This document shows, in pieces, positions 53,580 to 61,523 of a DNA stretch of 64,000 nt. Source of the DNA: Kitasatospora sp. A2-31 (GTDB taxonomy: Bacteria; Actinomycetota; Actinomycetes; Streptomycetales; Streptomycetaceae); contig NZ_JAKNTA010000005.1 in the NCBI RefSeq assembly GCF_022288725.1, positions 471,658-535,657 of the forward strand. The letters are read 5' to 3'. The translations under genes were made by a program, and so were the position numbers. Numbering within the stretch: position 1 is the stretch's first letter; every line of letters begins with the position of its first letter. The notes below the pieces were generated by a model, which was given only the letters and a program-made list of their open reading frames with translations, had not been told where the DNA came from and did not search any database.

Positions 53580-53980
53580 TGGCACGCATCTTCTTCAACG
53601 GCCAGGCCATGGTCGGCGGCCCCTTCCACGCCTCCGTCGCGGACGCGCTGGTCGGTCCGGTCCGCACCGCCCCCGGCTACCGCTTCTTCTCGATCGACGT
53701 CGGCGGCGAGAGCGACGTCTGCCCGGGGCTGCACCCCGACCCGTCCGTCGACACCGCGATCGAGGGCGAGCTGTACGACGTGAGCCTGGAGCACCTGCGC
53801 GACGTCGTCCTGCCCGGGGAGCCGCGCGAGCTGGAGCTCGGGGTGATCGAGCTGGCGGACGGCTCGGCCTGCCTCTCCATGCTGCTCGCCCGCGGCGAGG
53901 CGGAGCGCGGCGTCCACCGCGAGATCACCCACCACGGCGGCTGGCGCGCCTACCTCGCCACGCTCGGCCGCACCGCCTGA
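53580..53980 (+). CDS. Allophanate hydrolase C-terminal domain-like protein
   Basis: 133-residue single-domain protein resembling the C-terminal (AtzF/AH_C, gamma-glutamylcyclotransferase-like) domain of allophanate hydrolase: IFFNGQAMVGGPFH at the start, a YDVSLEHLRDVVLPGEP segment and the C-terminal HGGWRAYL. In full enzymes this domain decarboxylates the intermediate of urea-amidolyase degradation, so a stand-alone copy next to ureide genes is sensible, but the amidase part is absent. ATG 53580 follows CCGGAGG. Probably cotranscribed with aceB. Confidence 0.7.
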
Positions 53981-54002
53981 GCCGACGCCGGGTGGACCGG
54001 CT

Positions 54003-54029
54003 GCCCGCCGGGCGTCTCGCCCGGCGGGC
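54003..54029 (+). terminator. Terminator 1, 12-bp stem
   Basis: GCCCGCCGGGCG (54003-54014) pairs exactly with 54018-54029 around TCT, 22 bases after the preceding stop. Confidence 0.85.
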
Positions 54030-54123
54030 CGTTGCCGTGCCCGGCGCGGCCCGCGGTCGGGCCGTCGGCCGTGGTGGCCCTGCCACGCGCCGGATCGGTG
54101 ACCAGGGGCGGTCCCGGCGGGGT

Positions 54124-54189
54124 GACGCGGTCCGGTGCTGATCCCGCGCCCGGCCCCACCCAGGCGCGGGATCAGCACCGGACCGCGTC
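54124..54189. terminator. Terminator 2, perfect 27-bp stem
   Basis: Arms 54124-54150 and 54163-54189 are exactly complementary over 27 bases with a 12-base loop, one of the longest perfect stems in the window. It lies midway between convergent genes. Confidence 0.8.
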
Positions 54190-54249
54190 CGGCGACGTCC
54201 GTGGCGGTTCCCACCGCCCGGAGCGCCGGGGTCGTGGGCACGGGCACGC

Positions 54250-54286
54250 CGCAGCCCCGGACCCTCGCCGTGGGTCCGGGGCTGCG
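54250..54286 (-). terminator. Terminator 3, 15-bp stem
   Basis: CGCAGCCCCGGACCC (54250-54264) pairs with 54272-54286 around TCGCCGT, downstream of the leftward deaminase gene. The rest of the 446-base gap (53981-54426) is GC-rich without a gene. Confidence 0.75.
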
Positions 54287-54426
54287 TTCCGCTGGCCGGC
54301 CGGGAGGGGCGGCTCGCGGAGTCCGGGTCACGCACCGTCCCTGGGCGGCCCGGAGTGGGAGGGGAGCGGGAGGACCGGGAGGACCGGGAGGCCTCCCGCT
54401 CCGGGAGGGGTGGAGCGGACCGGGGA

Positions 54427-55812
54427 TCAGACCGGCCGGGAGGCCAGCTCCTTGGCGGCCCGGGCGCAGTCGCGGGCGATCCGGTCCTCGTTGACGGTGG
54501 TCAGCTGGCCCTTCTCGACGACGGCGTTGCCGTTGACGAAGAGGGTGGCCAGCGGGGGCAGGGCGCCGAGGGTCAGGGCGGCGATCGGGTCGGCGATCGA
54601 GGAGTGCATGATGCCGTCGATCTTCCACAGGGCGAGGTCGGCCAGCTTGCCGACCTCGATCGAGCCGATCTCGTTCTGCCGGCCGAGCACCCGGGCGCCG
54701 CCCATGGTGCCAAGGCGCAGCGCCTGGCGTCCGGTGAGGGCGGTCGGGGAGCCGTGCAGGCGGTTGATCAGCAGCGCGTTGCGCAGCTCGGTGCCCAGCT
54801 CACCGGACTCGTTGGAGGCGGTGCCGTCGACGCCGAGGCCGACCGGTACGCCGGCCTTCAGCATGTCGGGGACGCGGGCGATGCCGGCGGCGAGGCGGGC
54901 GTTGGAGGAGGGGCAGTGCGCCACACCGGTGCCGGTCTCGGCGAACTTGGCGATGTCGGAGTCGTTCATGTGGACGCAGTGCGCCATCCAGACGTCCTCG
55001 CCGAGCCAGCCGACCGACTCGAAGTAGTCGGTCGGGCCCATCCCGAACAGCTGCTTGCAGAACGCCTCTTCCTCGGCGGTCTCGGAGCCGTGGGTGTGCA
55101 GCCGGACGCCCTTGCGGCGGGCCAGGACGGCCGACTCGCGCAGCAGGTCGGTGGAGACCGAGAACGGCGAGCAGGGCGCGATGGCGACGTGCAGCATCGA
55201 GCCGAAGGAGGGGTCGTGGTACTTGTCCACGGCCGCCTCCGAGGAGGCGAGGATGTCGTCGAGCTGCTCGACGGCGTGGTCCGGCGGCAGGCCGCCGTCC
55301 TTCTTGCTGCGGTCCATGGAGCCGCGCAGTGCGGTGAAGCGCAGGCCGAGCTCCTGGACCGCCTCGATGGAGGCGCCGAGGACGTCGCCGCCGTCCTCGG
55401 GGAAGACGTAGTGATGGTCCGAGGCGGTGGTGCAGCCGGACTTGAGCAGTGCGGCGGCGGAGCCCTGCGAGGCGGCGTGGACGAGCTTCTCGTCGATCCG
55501 GGCCCAGGTCGGGTAGAGCGCGACCAGCCAGTCGAAGAGGATGTCGTCCTGGGCGAGGCCGCGGGTGATCCACTGGTAGAAGTGGTGATGGGTGTTGACC
55601 AGGCCGGGGGTGACGAGGTGGCCCTCGCCGTTGATCCGGCGCACCACGTTGTCCAGCCACTGCGGGGCAGGGCCGTTGCCGACCGACTCGATCCGGTTGC
55701 CGAGGATGACCACGTGGCCGCGGGCGTACTCGGTGTCGTTGGCGTCGACCGTCGCGATCGCGACGTTCTCGATCACGATCCGCTGGTCGGCGGGCGGGGG
55801 CTGGACTGCCAT
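54427..55812 (-). CDS. 8-oxoguanine deaminase-type amidohydrolase
   Basis: 461-residue amidohydrolase of the SsnA/AtzA/TrzN group, annotated in related clusters as 8-oxoguanine deaminase. Metal ligands and active site: NTHHHFYQWITRG (near 73-85), HTHGSETAEEE, AHCVHMN and GLGVDGTASNES. It deaminates an oxopurine, likely feeding urate formation. ATG 55812 has AGGAG about eight bases upstream. 56 bases separate it from the permease, and both are leftward, so they are probably cotranscribed. Confidence 0.88.
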   Translation of the reverse strand: MAVQPPPADQRIVIENVAIATVDANDTEYARGHVVILGNRIESVGNGPAPQWLDNVVRRINGEGHLVTPGLVNTHHHFYQWITRGLAQDDILFDWLVALYPTWARIDEKLVHAASQGSAAALLKSGCTTASDHHYVFPEDGGDVLGASIEAVQELGLRFTALRGSMDRSKKDGGLPPDHAVEQLDDILASSEAAVDKYHDPSFGSMLHVAIAPCSPFSVSTDLLRESAVLARRKGVRLHTHGSETAEEEAFCKQLFGMGPTDYFESVGWLGEDVWMAHCVHMNDSDIAKFAETGTGVAHCPSSNARLAAGIARVPDMLKAGVPVGLGVDGTASNESGELGTELRNALLINRLHGSPTALTGRQALRLGTMGGARVLGRQNEIGSIEVGKLADLALWKIDGIMHSSIADPIAALTLGALPPLATLFVNGNAVVEKGQLTTVNEDRIARDCARAAKELASRPV

Positions 55813-55868
55813 GGGGAACTCCTATGGGGGAGGCCGGGCGGGCATGGCAGGCATGCCCGCCCGGTGGG

Positions 55869-57332
55869 TCAGGACGGTGTCGCCGTCGGCACCGTCGTGC
55901 CGGGTGTCCCGTCGGCCGGCGACCGGCGGGCGACTCCGACGTGGTGGAAGAGCAGGTTGAGCAGGACGGCCATCACGCAGCCGGCCGAGATCCCGGAGTG
56001 CATCAGGGTGCGGACGGCCTCCGGGAAGGGGTCGTAGAAGGTCGGTACCGCGATCGGGACGATGCCGACGCCGAGCGAGACCGACACCAGGACGGTGTTC
56101 GAGCCGGAGTCCATGCCGGCCTCCGCCAGGGTGCGGATGCCGCTCGCCGCGACCGTGCCGAAGAGCACGATCCCGGCGCCGCCCAGGACGGGCTGCGGGA
56201 CCAGGGAGACGAGCGACCCGAGCACGGGGAAGAGCCCGAGCAGGATCAGGATGCCTCCGCCGGCCGCGACCACGAAGCGGCTGCGGATCCTCGTCAGCGC
56301 CACCAGCCCGATGTTCTGGGCGAAGGCGCTGGCGGCGAAGCCGTTGAAGACCGGGCTGAGCGCGGTGGCCAGTCCGTCCGCCCGCAGGCCGGCGGCGAGT
56401 ACGGACTCGTCCGCCTCGCGGTCGACGATCCTGCCGAGCGCCAGCATGTCGGCGGTGGACTCGGTCATCGAGACCACCATGACGATGCAGAGCGAGGCGA
56501 TCGCAGCCGCGTCGAACATCGGCGCGCCGAAGTGGAACGGCGAGGGGAGCGCGAAGACCTTCGCGTCCTCGACCGCGCCGAAGTCGGCGAGGCCCAGCGG
56601 GAAGGCGAGCAGGGTGCCGATCGCCAGTCCGATGAGCAGCGAGAGCTGCTGCCAGAAGCCGCGCAGCAGCCGGTTGCAGAGCACCACCGCGACGAGGGTG
56701 ATCGCGGCGAGGCCGATGGCCCGCATGGAGCCGTACCCGGGGGCGCCCGGCGAGCCGCCGCGCGCCCAGTTGACCGCCACCGGGAGGAGGGACACCCCGA
56801 TGAGGGTGATCACGGCGCCCTGGACCACCGGCGGGAAGAACCTGATCAGCTTGCAGAAGTACGGTGCCGCGAGGAAGCACAGGAGCCCCGCGACGATCAC
56901 CGCTCCGAAGATCACCGGGAGGGCGTCCTCCGGTCCGTGCTCCTCGGCTATGGCGATCATGGGGGCGACCCCGGCGAACGAGACGCCGTTCACGAACGGC
57001 AGGCGGGCGCCGATCTTCCAGAAGCCGAGGGTCTGGAGCAGGGTGGCCAGTCCGGCGGTGAACAGGCTGGCCGAGATGAGCAGGGCGAGCTCGGCGGGGG
57101 AGAGCCCCACGCCGGCGCCGACGATGAGCGGGGGAGCGACGACTCCCGCGTACATCGCGGCGACGTGCTGCAGGCCGGTGGAGACGAGCTTCACCGGTGG
57201 CAGCAGTTCGTCCACGGGGTGGGTTTCCGGTCCGGACGGACTGCCGGGGAGGCTGCTTGACGTGCCGTCCGGACCAGAAGGTCTTGCAGGGGTGGAACCG
57301 CCGTCTGTGCTGCTGGTGTTGCTGGGTGCCAT
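55869..57332 (-). CDS. NCS2 urate/xanthine permease
   Basis: 487-residue nucleobase:cation symporter-2 with ~14 hydrophobic segments. The family signature QNIGLVALTRIRSR and the substrate-binding MTESTADMLALG motif are both present. It brings in urate or xanthine. The first ~40 residues are a hydrophilic Ser/Gly/Pro-rich extension. ATG 57332 has AGAGGGG seven bases upstream; the open frame to 57626 is unsupported. Context with urate oxidase favours urate as a substrate. Confidence 0.93.
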   Translation of the reverse strand: MAPSNTSSTDGGSTPARPSGPDGTSSSLPGSPSGPETHPVDELLPPVKLVSTGLQHVAAMYAGVVAPPLIVGAGVGLSPAELALLISASLFTAGLATLLQTLGFWKIGARLPFVNGVSFAGVAPMIAIAEEHGPEDALPVIFGAVIVAGLLCFLAAPYFCKLIRFFPPVVQGAVITLIGVSLLPVAVNWARGGSPGAPGYGSMRAIGLAAITLVAVVLCNRLLRGFWQQLSLLIGLAIGTLLAFPLGLADFGAVEDAKVFALPSPFHFGAPMFDAAAIASLCIVMVVSMTESTADMLALGRIVDREADESVLAAGLRADGLATALSPVFNGFAASAFAQNIGLVALTRIRSRFVVAAGGGILILLGLFPVLGSLVSLVPQPVLGGAGIVLFGTVAASGIRTLAEAGMDSGSNTVLVSVSLGVGIVPIAVPTFYDPFPEAVRTLMHSGISAGCVMAVLLNLLFHHVGVARRSPADGTPGTTVPTATPS

Positions 57333-57633
57333 GTCGAGCCCCTCTTGTGCCCGTGGCTCGCGACGCGCCCGCGGCGCTGGAGACGTATCGATCGCGCGGC
57401 GGCCGGGGGCGGGACGGCGGTGCAAGGGTCCCCCGGCCGGTATCTCCAGCTCCCCGGGCCGGCCGCCGTCGAGCGGGCACGGTCTCCGGTGGGTGGGGGT
57501 GGAGAAACAGGTGGTGCGGGTGCTGCTGGTGTCACGGATGGTGCTGGTGTGACGGGTGGTGCGGCCCGTCCGGTATCGACCGGCCACAGGGGGCCGGAGG
57601 GTGCGGCGACGCCGGACGGTGTCCATGGGGAGG
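57333..57633. other. Gap between permease and urate oxidase genes
   Basis: 301 bases without a gene. It has a degenerate GGTGCTGGTGT/CACC repeat run (about 57510-57560) and no strong hairpin, so the permease may have its own promoter or be part of a long operon. Confidence 0.5.
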
Positions 57634-58554
57634 TCAGGCGACCGGGATCACCGGGACCACGCCCTCGCGGTGCACGGTGCCCTCGATCAGGCCGTACATC
57701 CGGTCGGCGGCGTAGTAGACCTCGTTGTCGTTCTTGAGGCCGAAGGGCTCCAGGTCGACCAGGAAGTGGTGCTTGTTCGGCAGCTCCAGGCGGACCTCGT
57801 CCACCTCGGCCCGGTTGTTCAGCACCCGGGTGCCCATCGCGTGCAGGGTCTGCTGCAGCGAGTAGGAGTAGGTCTCGGCGAAGGCCTCCAGCAGGTGCCG
57901 CTTCACGTGGGAGTAGGAGCGGTTCCAGTTGGGCTGGGCCTCGCCGTCGCGGCCGCTGAAGCCGTACTTCCAGCGCGCCGTCACCTGGGTGGCGAGGATG
58001 CGGTCGTACGCCTCCTGCAGGGTGGTGTACCGGTCCTTGATGTAGCCCCAGAACTCCGAGTTGGTGGAGTTCATCACGATGAGGTCCTTGAGGCCCGAGA
58101 CGACCTGGACGGACTCGCCGTCGTAGACGATCTCGGAGGTGCGGGTCTCCTGCCCGTTGCGGACGAAGGAGTGGCCGACCTCCTCGGAGCCGATGAAGCG
58201 GGCGGAGTTGTCCGGCGTCTTGATCCGGTCCCAGGCGTACTCCTCGATCCGGATCCGGGCGCTGTGGACGACACCGCGCTCGGTGTCGTCCACGAAGTGC
58301 CGCGCCAGCAGGATGCCGAAGGCCTCGGCCGACTCGATCCCGTACTCCTTGGCGAAGGCGTACACGGTGTTCTTCGTCGTGTCGGTGGGGAGGCAGTTGG
58401 CGTTCGACCCGGTGAGGTGGACGTCCTCGAACTCGCCCTGGAGGGAGACCGAGACGTTCAGGTCCTTGATCTCGTGACGGGTCGAGTCACGGTAGATCCG
58501 GACGATGCGGTTCTCCGCCTTGCCGTACTGGTTCTGACCGAGCACGTGGGCCAT
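57634..58554 (-). CDS. Urate oxidase
   Basis: 306-residue uricase that oxidises urate to 5-hydroxyisourate. Family blocks: NQYGKAENRIVRIYRDSTRH at the start (Lys of the catalytic dyad), NCLPTDTTKNTVYAFAK with the catalytic Thr, GLKDLIVMNSTNSEFWGY, and QQTLHAMGTRVL near the end. ATG 58554 has GGGAGCC upstream. Operon with HIU hydrolase and OHCU decarboxylase (27- and 60-base gaps), making the full route urate to S-allantoin. Confidence 0.96.
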   Translation of the reverse strand: MAHVLGQNQYGKAENRIVRIYRDSTRHEIKDLNVSVSLQGEFEDVHLTGSNANCLPTDTTKNTVYAFAKEYGIESAEAFGILLARHFVDDTERGVVHSARIRIEEYAWDRIKTPDNSARFIGSEEVGHSFVRNGQETRTSEIVYDGESVQVVSGLKDLIVMNSTNSEFWGYIKDRYTTLQEAYDRILATQVTARWKYGFSGRDGEAQPNWNRSYSHVKRHLLEAFAETYSYSLQQTLHAMGTRVLNNRAEVDEVRLELPNKHHFLVDLEPFGLKNDNEVYYAADRMYGLIEGTVHREGVVPVIPVA

Positions 58555-58581
58555 GACATGGCTCCCAATCAATCAGGCGGT

Positions 58582-58917
58582 CTAGCTTCCGCGGTAGACC
58601 GAGTATCCGAACGGGTTGAGCAGCAGCGGCACGTGGTAGTGGTGCTGCGCGGGCGCGACCGTGAAGACGATCGAGACCTCGGGGAAGAACGGCGCCCCCT
58701 CGGACCTCGCCGCGTAGTACGCGGCGGTGTCGAAGAGCAGCCGGACGACCGAGCCCGCCTCCACGGCCGGCAGGTCCTTGGCCCGGCCGTCGGAGTCCGT
58801 GGCGGAGGTGCCGAGCACCTTCCAGCCACCCTCGGTGTGCAGTGCGAGCTCGACCGGGACACCCTCGGCCGGGCGGCCGAGGCTGGTGTCGAGCACGTGG
58901 GTGGAGATGCCAGTCAT
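58582..58917 (-). CDS. 5-Hydroxyisourate hydrolase
   Basis: 111-residue transthyretin-like HIU hydrolase. The N-terminal THVLDTSLGRPAEGVPVEL and the C-terminal HYHVPLLLNPFGYSVYRGS are family hallmarks, ending in the Y-R-G-S signature. It hydrolyses 5-hydroxyisourate to OHCU. ATG 58917 with AAGGTC upstream. Middle gene of the three-step block. Confidence 0.96.
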   Translation of the reverse strand: MTGISTHVLDTSLGRPAEGVPVELALHTEGGWKVLGTSATDSDGRAKDLPAVEAGSVVRLLFDTAAYYAARSEGAPFFPEVSIVFTVAPAQHHYHVPLLLNPFGYSVYRGS

Positions 58918-58977
58918 GGGTGAAGTGACCTTACTGATGGCAGGTGTGACGTTGTGTCGGGACCGGCCGGCGCGGCG

Positions 58978-59481
58978 TCAGTCCTCGTCGAGCAGCCGGT
59001 TGATCCGGATGTCGTTGATCTTGCGCAGCTCGCCCCGGACGATCTCCGCCTCGGTGGCGGGGTCGTTGGGGTAGCGCTCCCGCAGGGCGGCGAGCATGGT
59101 GTCCGCGGTGCGCCCGGTGGCGCAGATCAGGAACACGTGACCGAACTTCGCCTCGTAGGCGGCATTGGCCTCGTGCAGTTCGTCGAGGAGTGCGGGGTCC
59201 ACTCCCCTGATGCCGGCCTGCTCGCGCTCGGAGGTGGCGTCACCCGCCTTGGGCGTGCCGATCCGGGCGTGGCCGGCCATCGCGTCGTTCAGGTCGGCGA
59301 CCGTGAGGGCGGCCATGGCCGACGCGTTGGCGTCCAGCAGGGCCGTCCGGTCGGACCAGGGCCGGGCCGCCGCGACGGCGTCGGCCCAGGTGGTGCTGGA
59401 GCAGACCTCCAGCAGGATCGTCCTCAGCTCGGCGGCGTCGGCCGCCGCCAGGGCGTCGAGGGCGTGGGGGTGGTTGGTCAC
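58978..59481 (-). CDS. 2-oxo-4-hydroxy-4-carboxy-5-ureidoimidazoline (OHCU) decarboxylase
   Basis: 167-residue OHCU decarboxylase producing S-allantoin. The catalytic His lies in AGHARIGTPKAG, a slightly shifted form of the common H-P-R-I-G; LHEANAAYEAKFGHVFLICATG is the characteristic core (given here as LHEANAAYEAKFG plus HVFLICATG). GTG 59481 has AGGAGG seven bases upstream and is preferred over the frame extending to 59619. First gene of the leftward ureide operon, downstream of dyad 1 at 59541. Confidence 0.93.
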   Translation of the reverse strand: MTNHPHALDALAAADAAELRTILLEVCSSTTWADAVAAARPWSDRTALLDANASAMAALTVADLNDAMAGHARIGTPKAGDATSEREQAGIRGVDPALLDELHEANAAYEAKFGHVFLICATGRTADTMLAALRERYPNDPATEAEIVRGELRKINDIRINRLLDED

Positions 59482-59540
59482 GGGTGGACCTCCTGAAGAG
59501 TGGTGCCACCCGCACAAGCTAGATCGACCCACCGCGGCCG

Positions 59541-59555
59541 TCAACACTTTGTTGA
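59541..59555 (-). promoter_or_regulatory. Dyad 1 copy upstream of the urate operon
   Basis: TCAAC-ACTTT-GTTGA lies 60 bases before the OHCU decarboxylase start. It matches the dyads at 51638 and 60495 in both half-sites and spacer length. Confidence 0.65.
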
Positions 59556-59739
59556 ACGGTTGGTGGTTACGTTTTGAACGGGTCCCGGTTACCCGGGCGT
59601 TTCGTGTGCGATGAGACAAGTGTGCCCCGCCGGGGACTGGTGAAGACTGGCCCGGCCGGCGGGGTTCACCCGGATGTACGCGGATCCGCGCACGTCACGG
59701 GCGGCCTCGCACACCTCGCGGGGGGCTCGCCGGCCGTGC

Positions 59740-60120
59740 TCAGCCGGACTTCGAGCCGTCCTGGCGGTTGAGGTAGTTGTACACGGTGAAGCGGCTGACG
59801 CCGAGTGCCGAAGCGACCGTCTCCACCCCGTGGCGGACGGTGAAGGCGCCGCGCTCCTCCAGGAGTGCGACCACGCGCTGCTTCTCCCAGCGGTCCAGTT
59901 CGGTCAGCGGGCGCCCGTCGAACTGGCGGGTCATCTCGGCCAGCAGGCGGTCGAGCGCACTGCTCAGGTGGGGCAGTCGTACGGCGAGCGCCGGGGCGCC
60001 CTCCCACTCCAGGACGACGTCCTCGGCCTTCGCCTCGTCCAACCGGACGGGCGTGGCGCCGACGGCGTCCAGCAGCGGCTTTATCGCCGCCGCGAGCGGG
60101 TGTTCCACGTGCTCGGTCAC
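59740..60120 (-). CDS. Helix-turn-helix DNA-binding protein in ureide cluster
   Basis: 126-residue protein. The C-terminal ~55 residues form a Fis-like/PucR-like helix-turn-helix (RWEKQRVVALLEERGAF, then VETVASALGVSRFTVYNYL) and the N-terminal ~70 a small helical domain. In the corresponding S. coelicolor locus a similar gene sits at this place. Likely a local regulator. GTG 60120 overlaps the stop of the upstream gene (GTGA), with GAGGAGGGCGG upstream, so it is coupled to it. Confidence 0.82.
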   Translation of the reverse strand: MTEHVEHPLAAAIKPLLDAVGATPVRLDEAKAEDVVLEWEGAPALAVRLPHLSSALDRLLAEMTRQFDGRPLTELDRWEKQRVVALLEERGAFTVRHGVETVASALGVSRFTVYNYLNRQDGSKSG

Positions 60121-60371
60121 GGCGTACCGCCCTCCTCGCCGAGCACGCTGACCTGGACCGAGATCCGGGTCGCGCCCGCGTCCAAGGTGTCCCGCAGCAG
60201 CTTGGTCACCGCGCCCAGGACCTGCTCGGCATCGCCTTCCGCGCCGGTGCCGAAGGGGCCGACCGAGACGGCCAGGCCGGCCTCGTCGACCACCTTCCGG
60301 GCCGCCACGGCGTGCTCCGGGAACGTGTCCAGTTCGAACGGTTCTGTCGTGAACTCCACCATCAATCGCAC
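60117..60371 (-). CDS. YkoF/MTH1187-like thiamine-binding protein
   Basis: 84-residue ferredoxin-like domain of the YkoF/MTH1187 family (VEFTTEPFELDTFPEHA, AGLAVSVGPFGTGAEGD, TRISVQVSVLGE). Members bind thiamine or its pyrimidine. Glyoxylate carboligase, the TPP enzyme of the glyoxylate-to-glycerate route, works just upstream of the enzymes encoded next door, which gives a possible link (inference). GTG 60371 is used; ATG 60362 is an alternative. Coupled to the helix-turn-helix gene. Confidence 0.8.
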   Translation of the reverse strand: MRLMVEFTTEPFELDTFPEHAVAARKVVDEAGLAVSVGPFGTGAEGDAEQVLGAVTKLLRDTLDAGATRISVQVSVLGEEGGTP

Positions 60372-60387
60372 CCGCCCACTGTAGCGA

Positions 60388-60453
60388 GCGGGGGTGCGGG
60401 CGGGCAGGGGCTGGTCGATCGCGGGGGTGCGGGCGGGCAGGGGCTGGTCGATC
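60388..60453. repeat. 33-bp tandem duplication in divergent promoter region
   Basis: Two exact 33-bp copies (60388-60420 and 60421-60453) lie 16 bases upstream of the thiamine-binding gene start. The length equals about three helical turns, so it could duplicate a regulatory site. Confidence 0.9.
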
Positions 60454-60494
60454 GAACAGTGCCGGGGCCTGCGGGGGAGCGGTTTCGGTCGGCT

Positions 60495-60599
60495 TCAACA
60501 AATTGTTGCGGCGGTCTTGACACCCGCTCGGCGCGGCGGACATGCTTCCACCAAGCAGAATCCCTCTTCCGTATCGTGGAAGTTGCGGATGACGGAAGA
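60495..60599 (+). promoter_or_regulatory. Operators upstream of hydroxypyruvate isomerase
   Basis: Dyad 1 TCAAC-AAATT-GTTGC (60495-60509) and dyad 2 TTCCGTATCGTGGAA (60567-60581) lie upstream of the isomerase. Dyad 2 agrees with 51655-51669 at 13 of 15 positions. An outer inverted repeat CTCTTCCGT/ACGGAAGAG (60565-60573 and 60591-60599) overlaps it and ends just before the ribosome site, so binding here would block the promoter or 5' end. Confidence 0.65.
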
Positions 60600-60617
60600 G
60601 AGTGAGAGGTGATTGAC

Positions 60618-61454
60618 GTGACGGCTGCGGCCCAGCACCGCTACACGGTCAACCTGTCGATCCTGTTCAGCGAGCTCCCGCTCCTGGAGCGCCCGGCCGC
60701 CGCCGCCGCCGCGGGCTTCACCGCCGCCGAGCTCTGGTGGCCGTTCGGCGAGAGCGCCACGCCGGCGCAGGCCGAGCTGGACGCGCTCCGCAAGGCGTTC
60801 ACCGACGCCGGCGTGCGGCTCACCGGGCTCAACTTCCTGGACGACCTCAGCCTCGGTGTCCGCGGCACCGTCTCCGTGCCGGCCGCGAAGGACCGCTTCC
60901 GCGCCAACGTCCCGGTCGCCGCCGGGCTGGCCGCCTCGCTCGGCACCAAGGCGCTCAACGCGCTGTACGGCAACCGGGTCGAGGGCGTGGACCCGGCCGA
61001 GCAGGACGCGCTCGCGCTGGAGAACCTCGTCCTCGCCGCCCGGGCCGCCCACGAGATCGGCGCGATCCTGCTGGTCGAGGCGCTGAACCGGCCCGAGTCG
61101 CCGGACTACCCGCTGGTGTCCGCCGCCGCCGCGGTCGAGGTCGTGGACAAGGTCAACGCCGCGACCGGCCTGGGCAACGCGAAGTTCCTCTGCGACCTCT
61201 ACCACCTGGCCATGAACGGCGAGGACCTGGCCGCCGTCATCGACACCTACGCCGACCGCTTCGGCCACGTCCAGATCGCCGACAAGCCGGGCCGCAACGA
61301 GCCGGGCACCGGCGGCCTCGACTTCGAGGACCTGTTCGCCCGGCTCACCGCCGCCGGCTACACCGGCCGGATCGGGCTCGAGTACCGCCCCTCCACCGGC
61401 GTCAGCGCCGACAGCTTCGAGTGGCTTCCGCGCGAGCTGCGCTCGGCCGGCTGA
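60618..61454 (+). CDS. hyi: Hydroxypyruvate isomerase
   Basis: 278-residue TIM-barrel hydroxypyruvate isomerase (Hyi/xylose isomerase-like), interconverting hydroxypyruvate and tartronate semialdehyde. Family blocks: VNLSILFSELPLLERPAAAA, metal Glu in LVEALNRPESPDYPL, CDLYHLAMNGEDL, HVQIADKPGRNEPGTG and the closing GLEYRP. GTG 60618 is chosen because GAGAGGT at 60604-60610 is well spaced for it and too close for GTG 60609. First gene of the rightward glycerate operon. Confidence 0.94.
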   Translation: MTAAAQHRYTVNLSILFSELPLLERPAAAAAAGFTAAELWWPFGESATPAQAELDALRKAFTDAGVRLTGLNFLDDLSLGVRGTVSVPAAKDRFRANVPVAAGLAASLGTKALNALYGNRVEGVDPAEQDALALENLVLAARAAHEIGAILLVEALNRPESPDYPLVSAAAAVEVVDKVNAATGLGNAKFLCDLYHLAMNGEDLAAVIDTYADRFGHVQIADKPGRNEPGTGGLDFEDLFARLTAAGYTGRIGLEYRPSTGVSADSFEWLPRELRSAG

Positions 61455-61523
61455 GCGCACCGCCCTCCGGCCCGCCCGCCGGACCCCGCACCCCACCCCT
61501 CCACGCACCTAAGGAACGACGCG

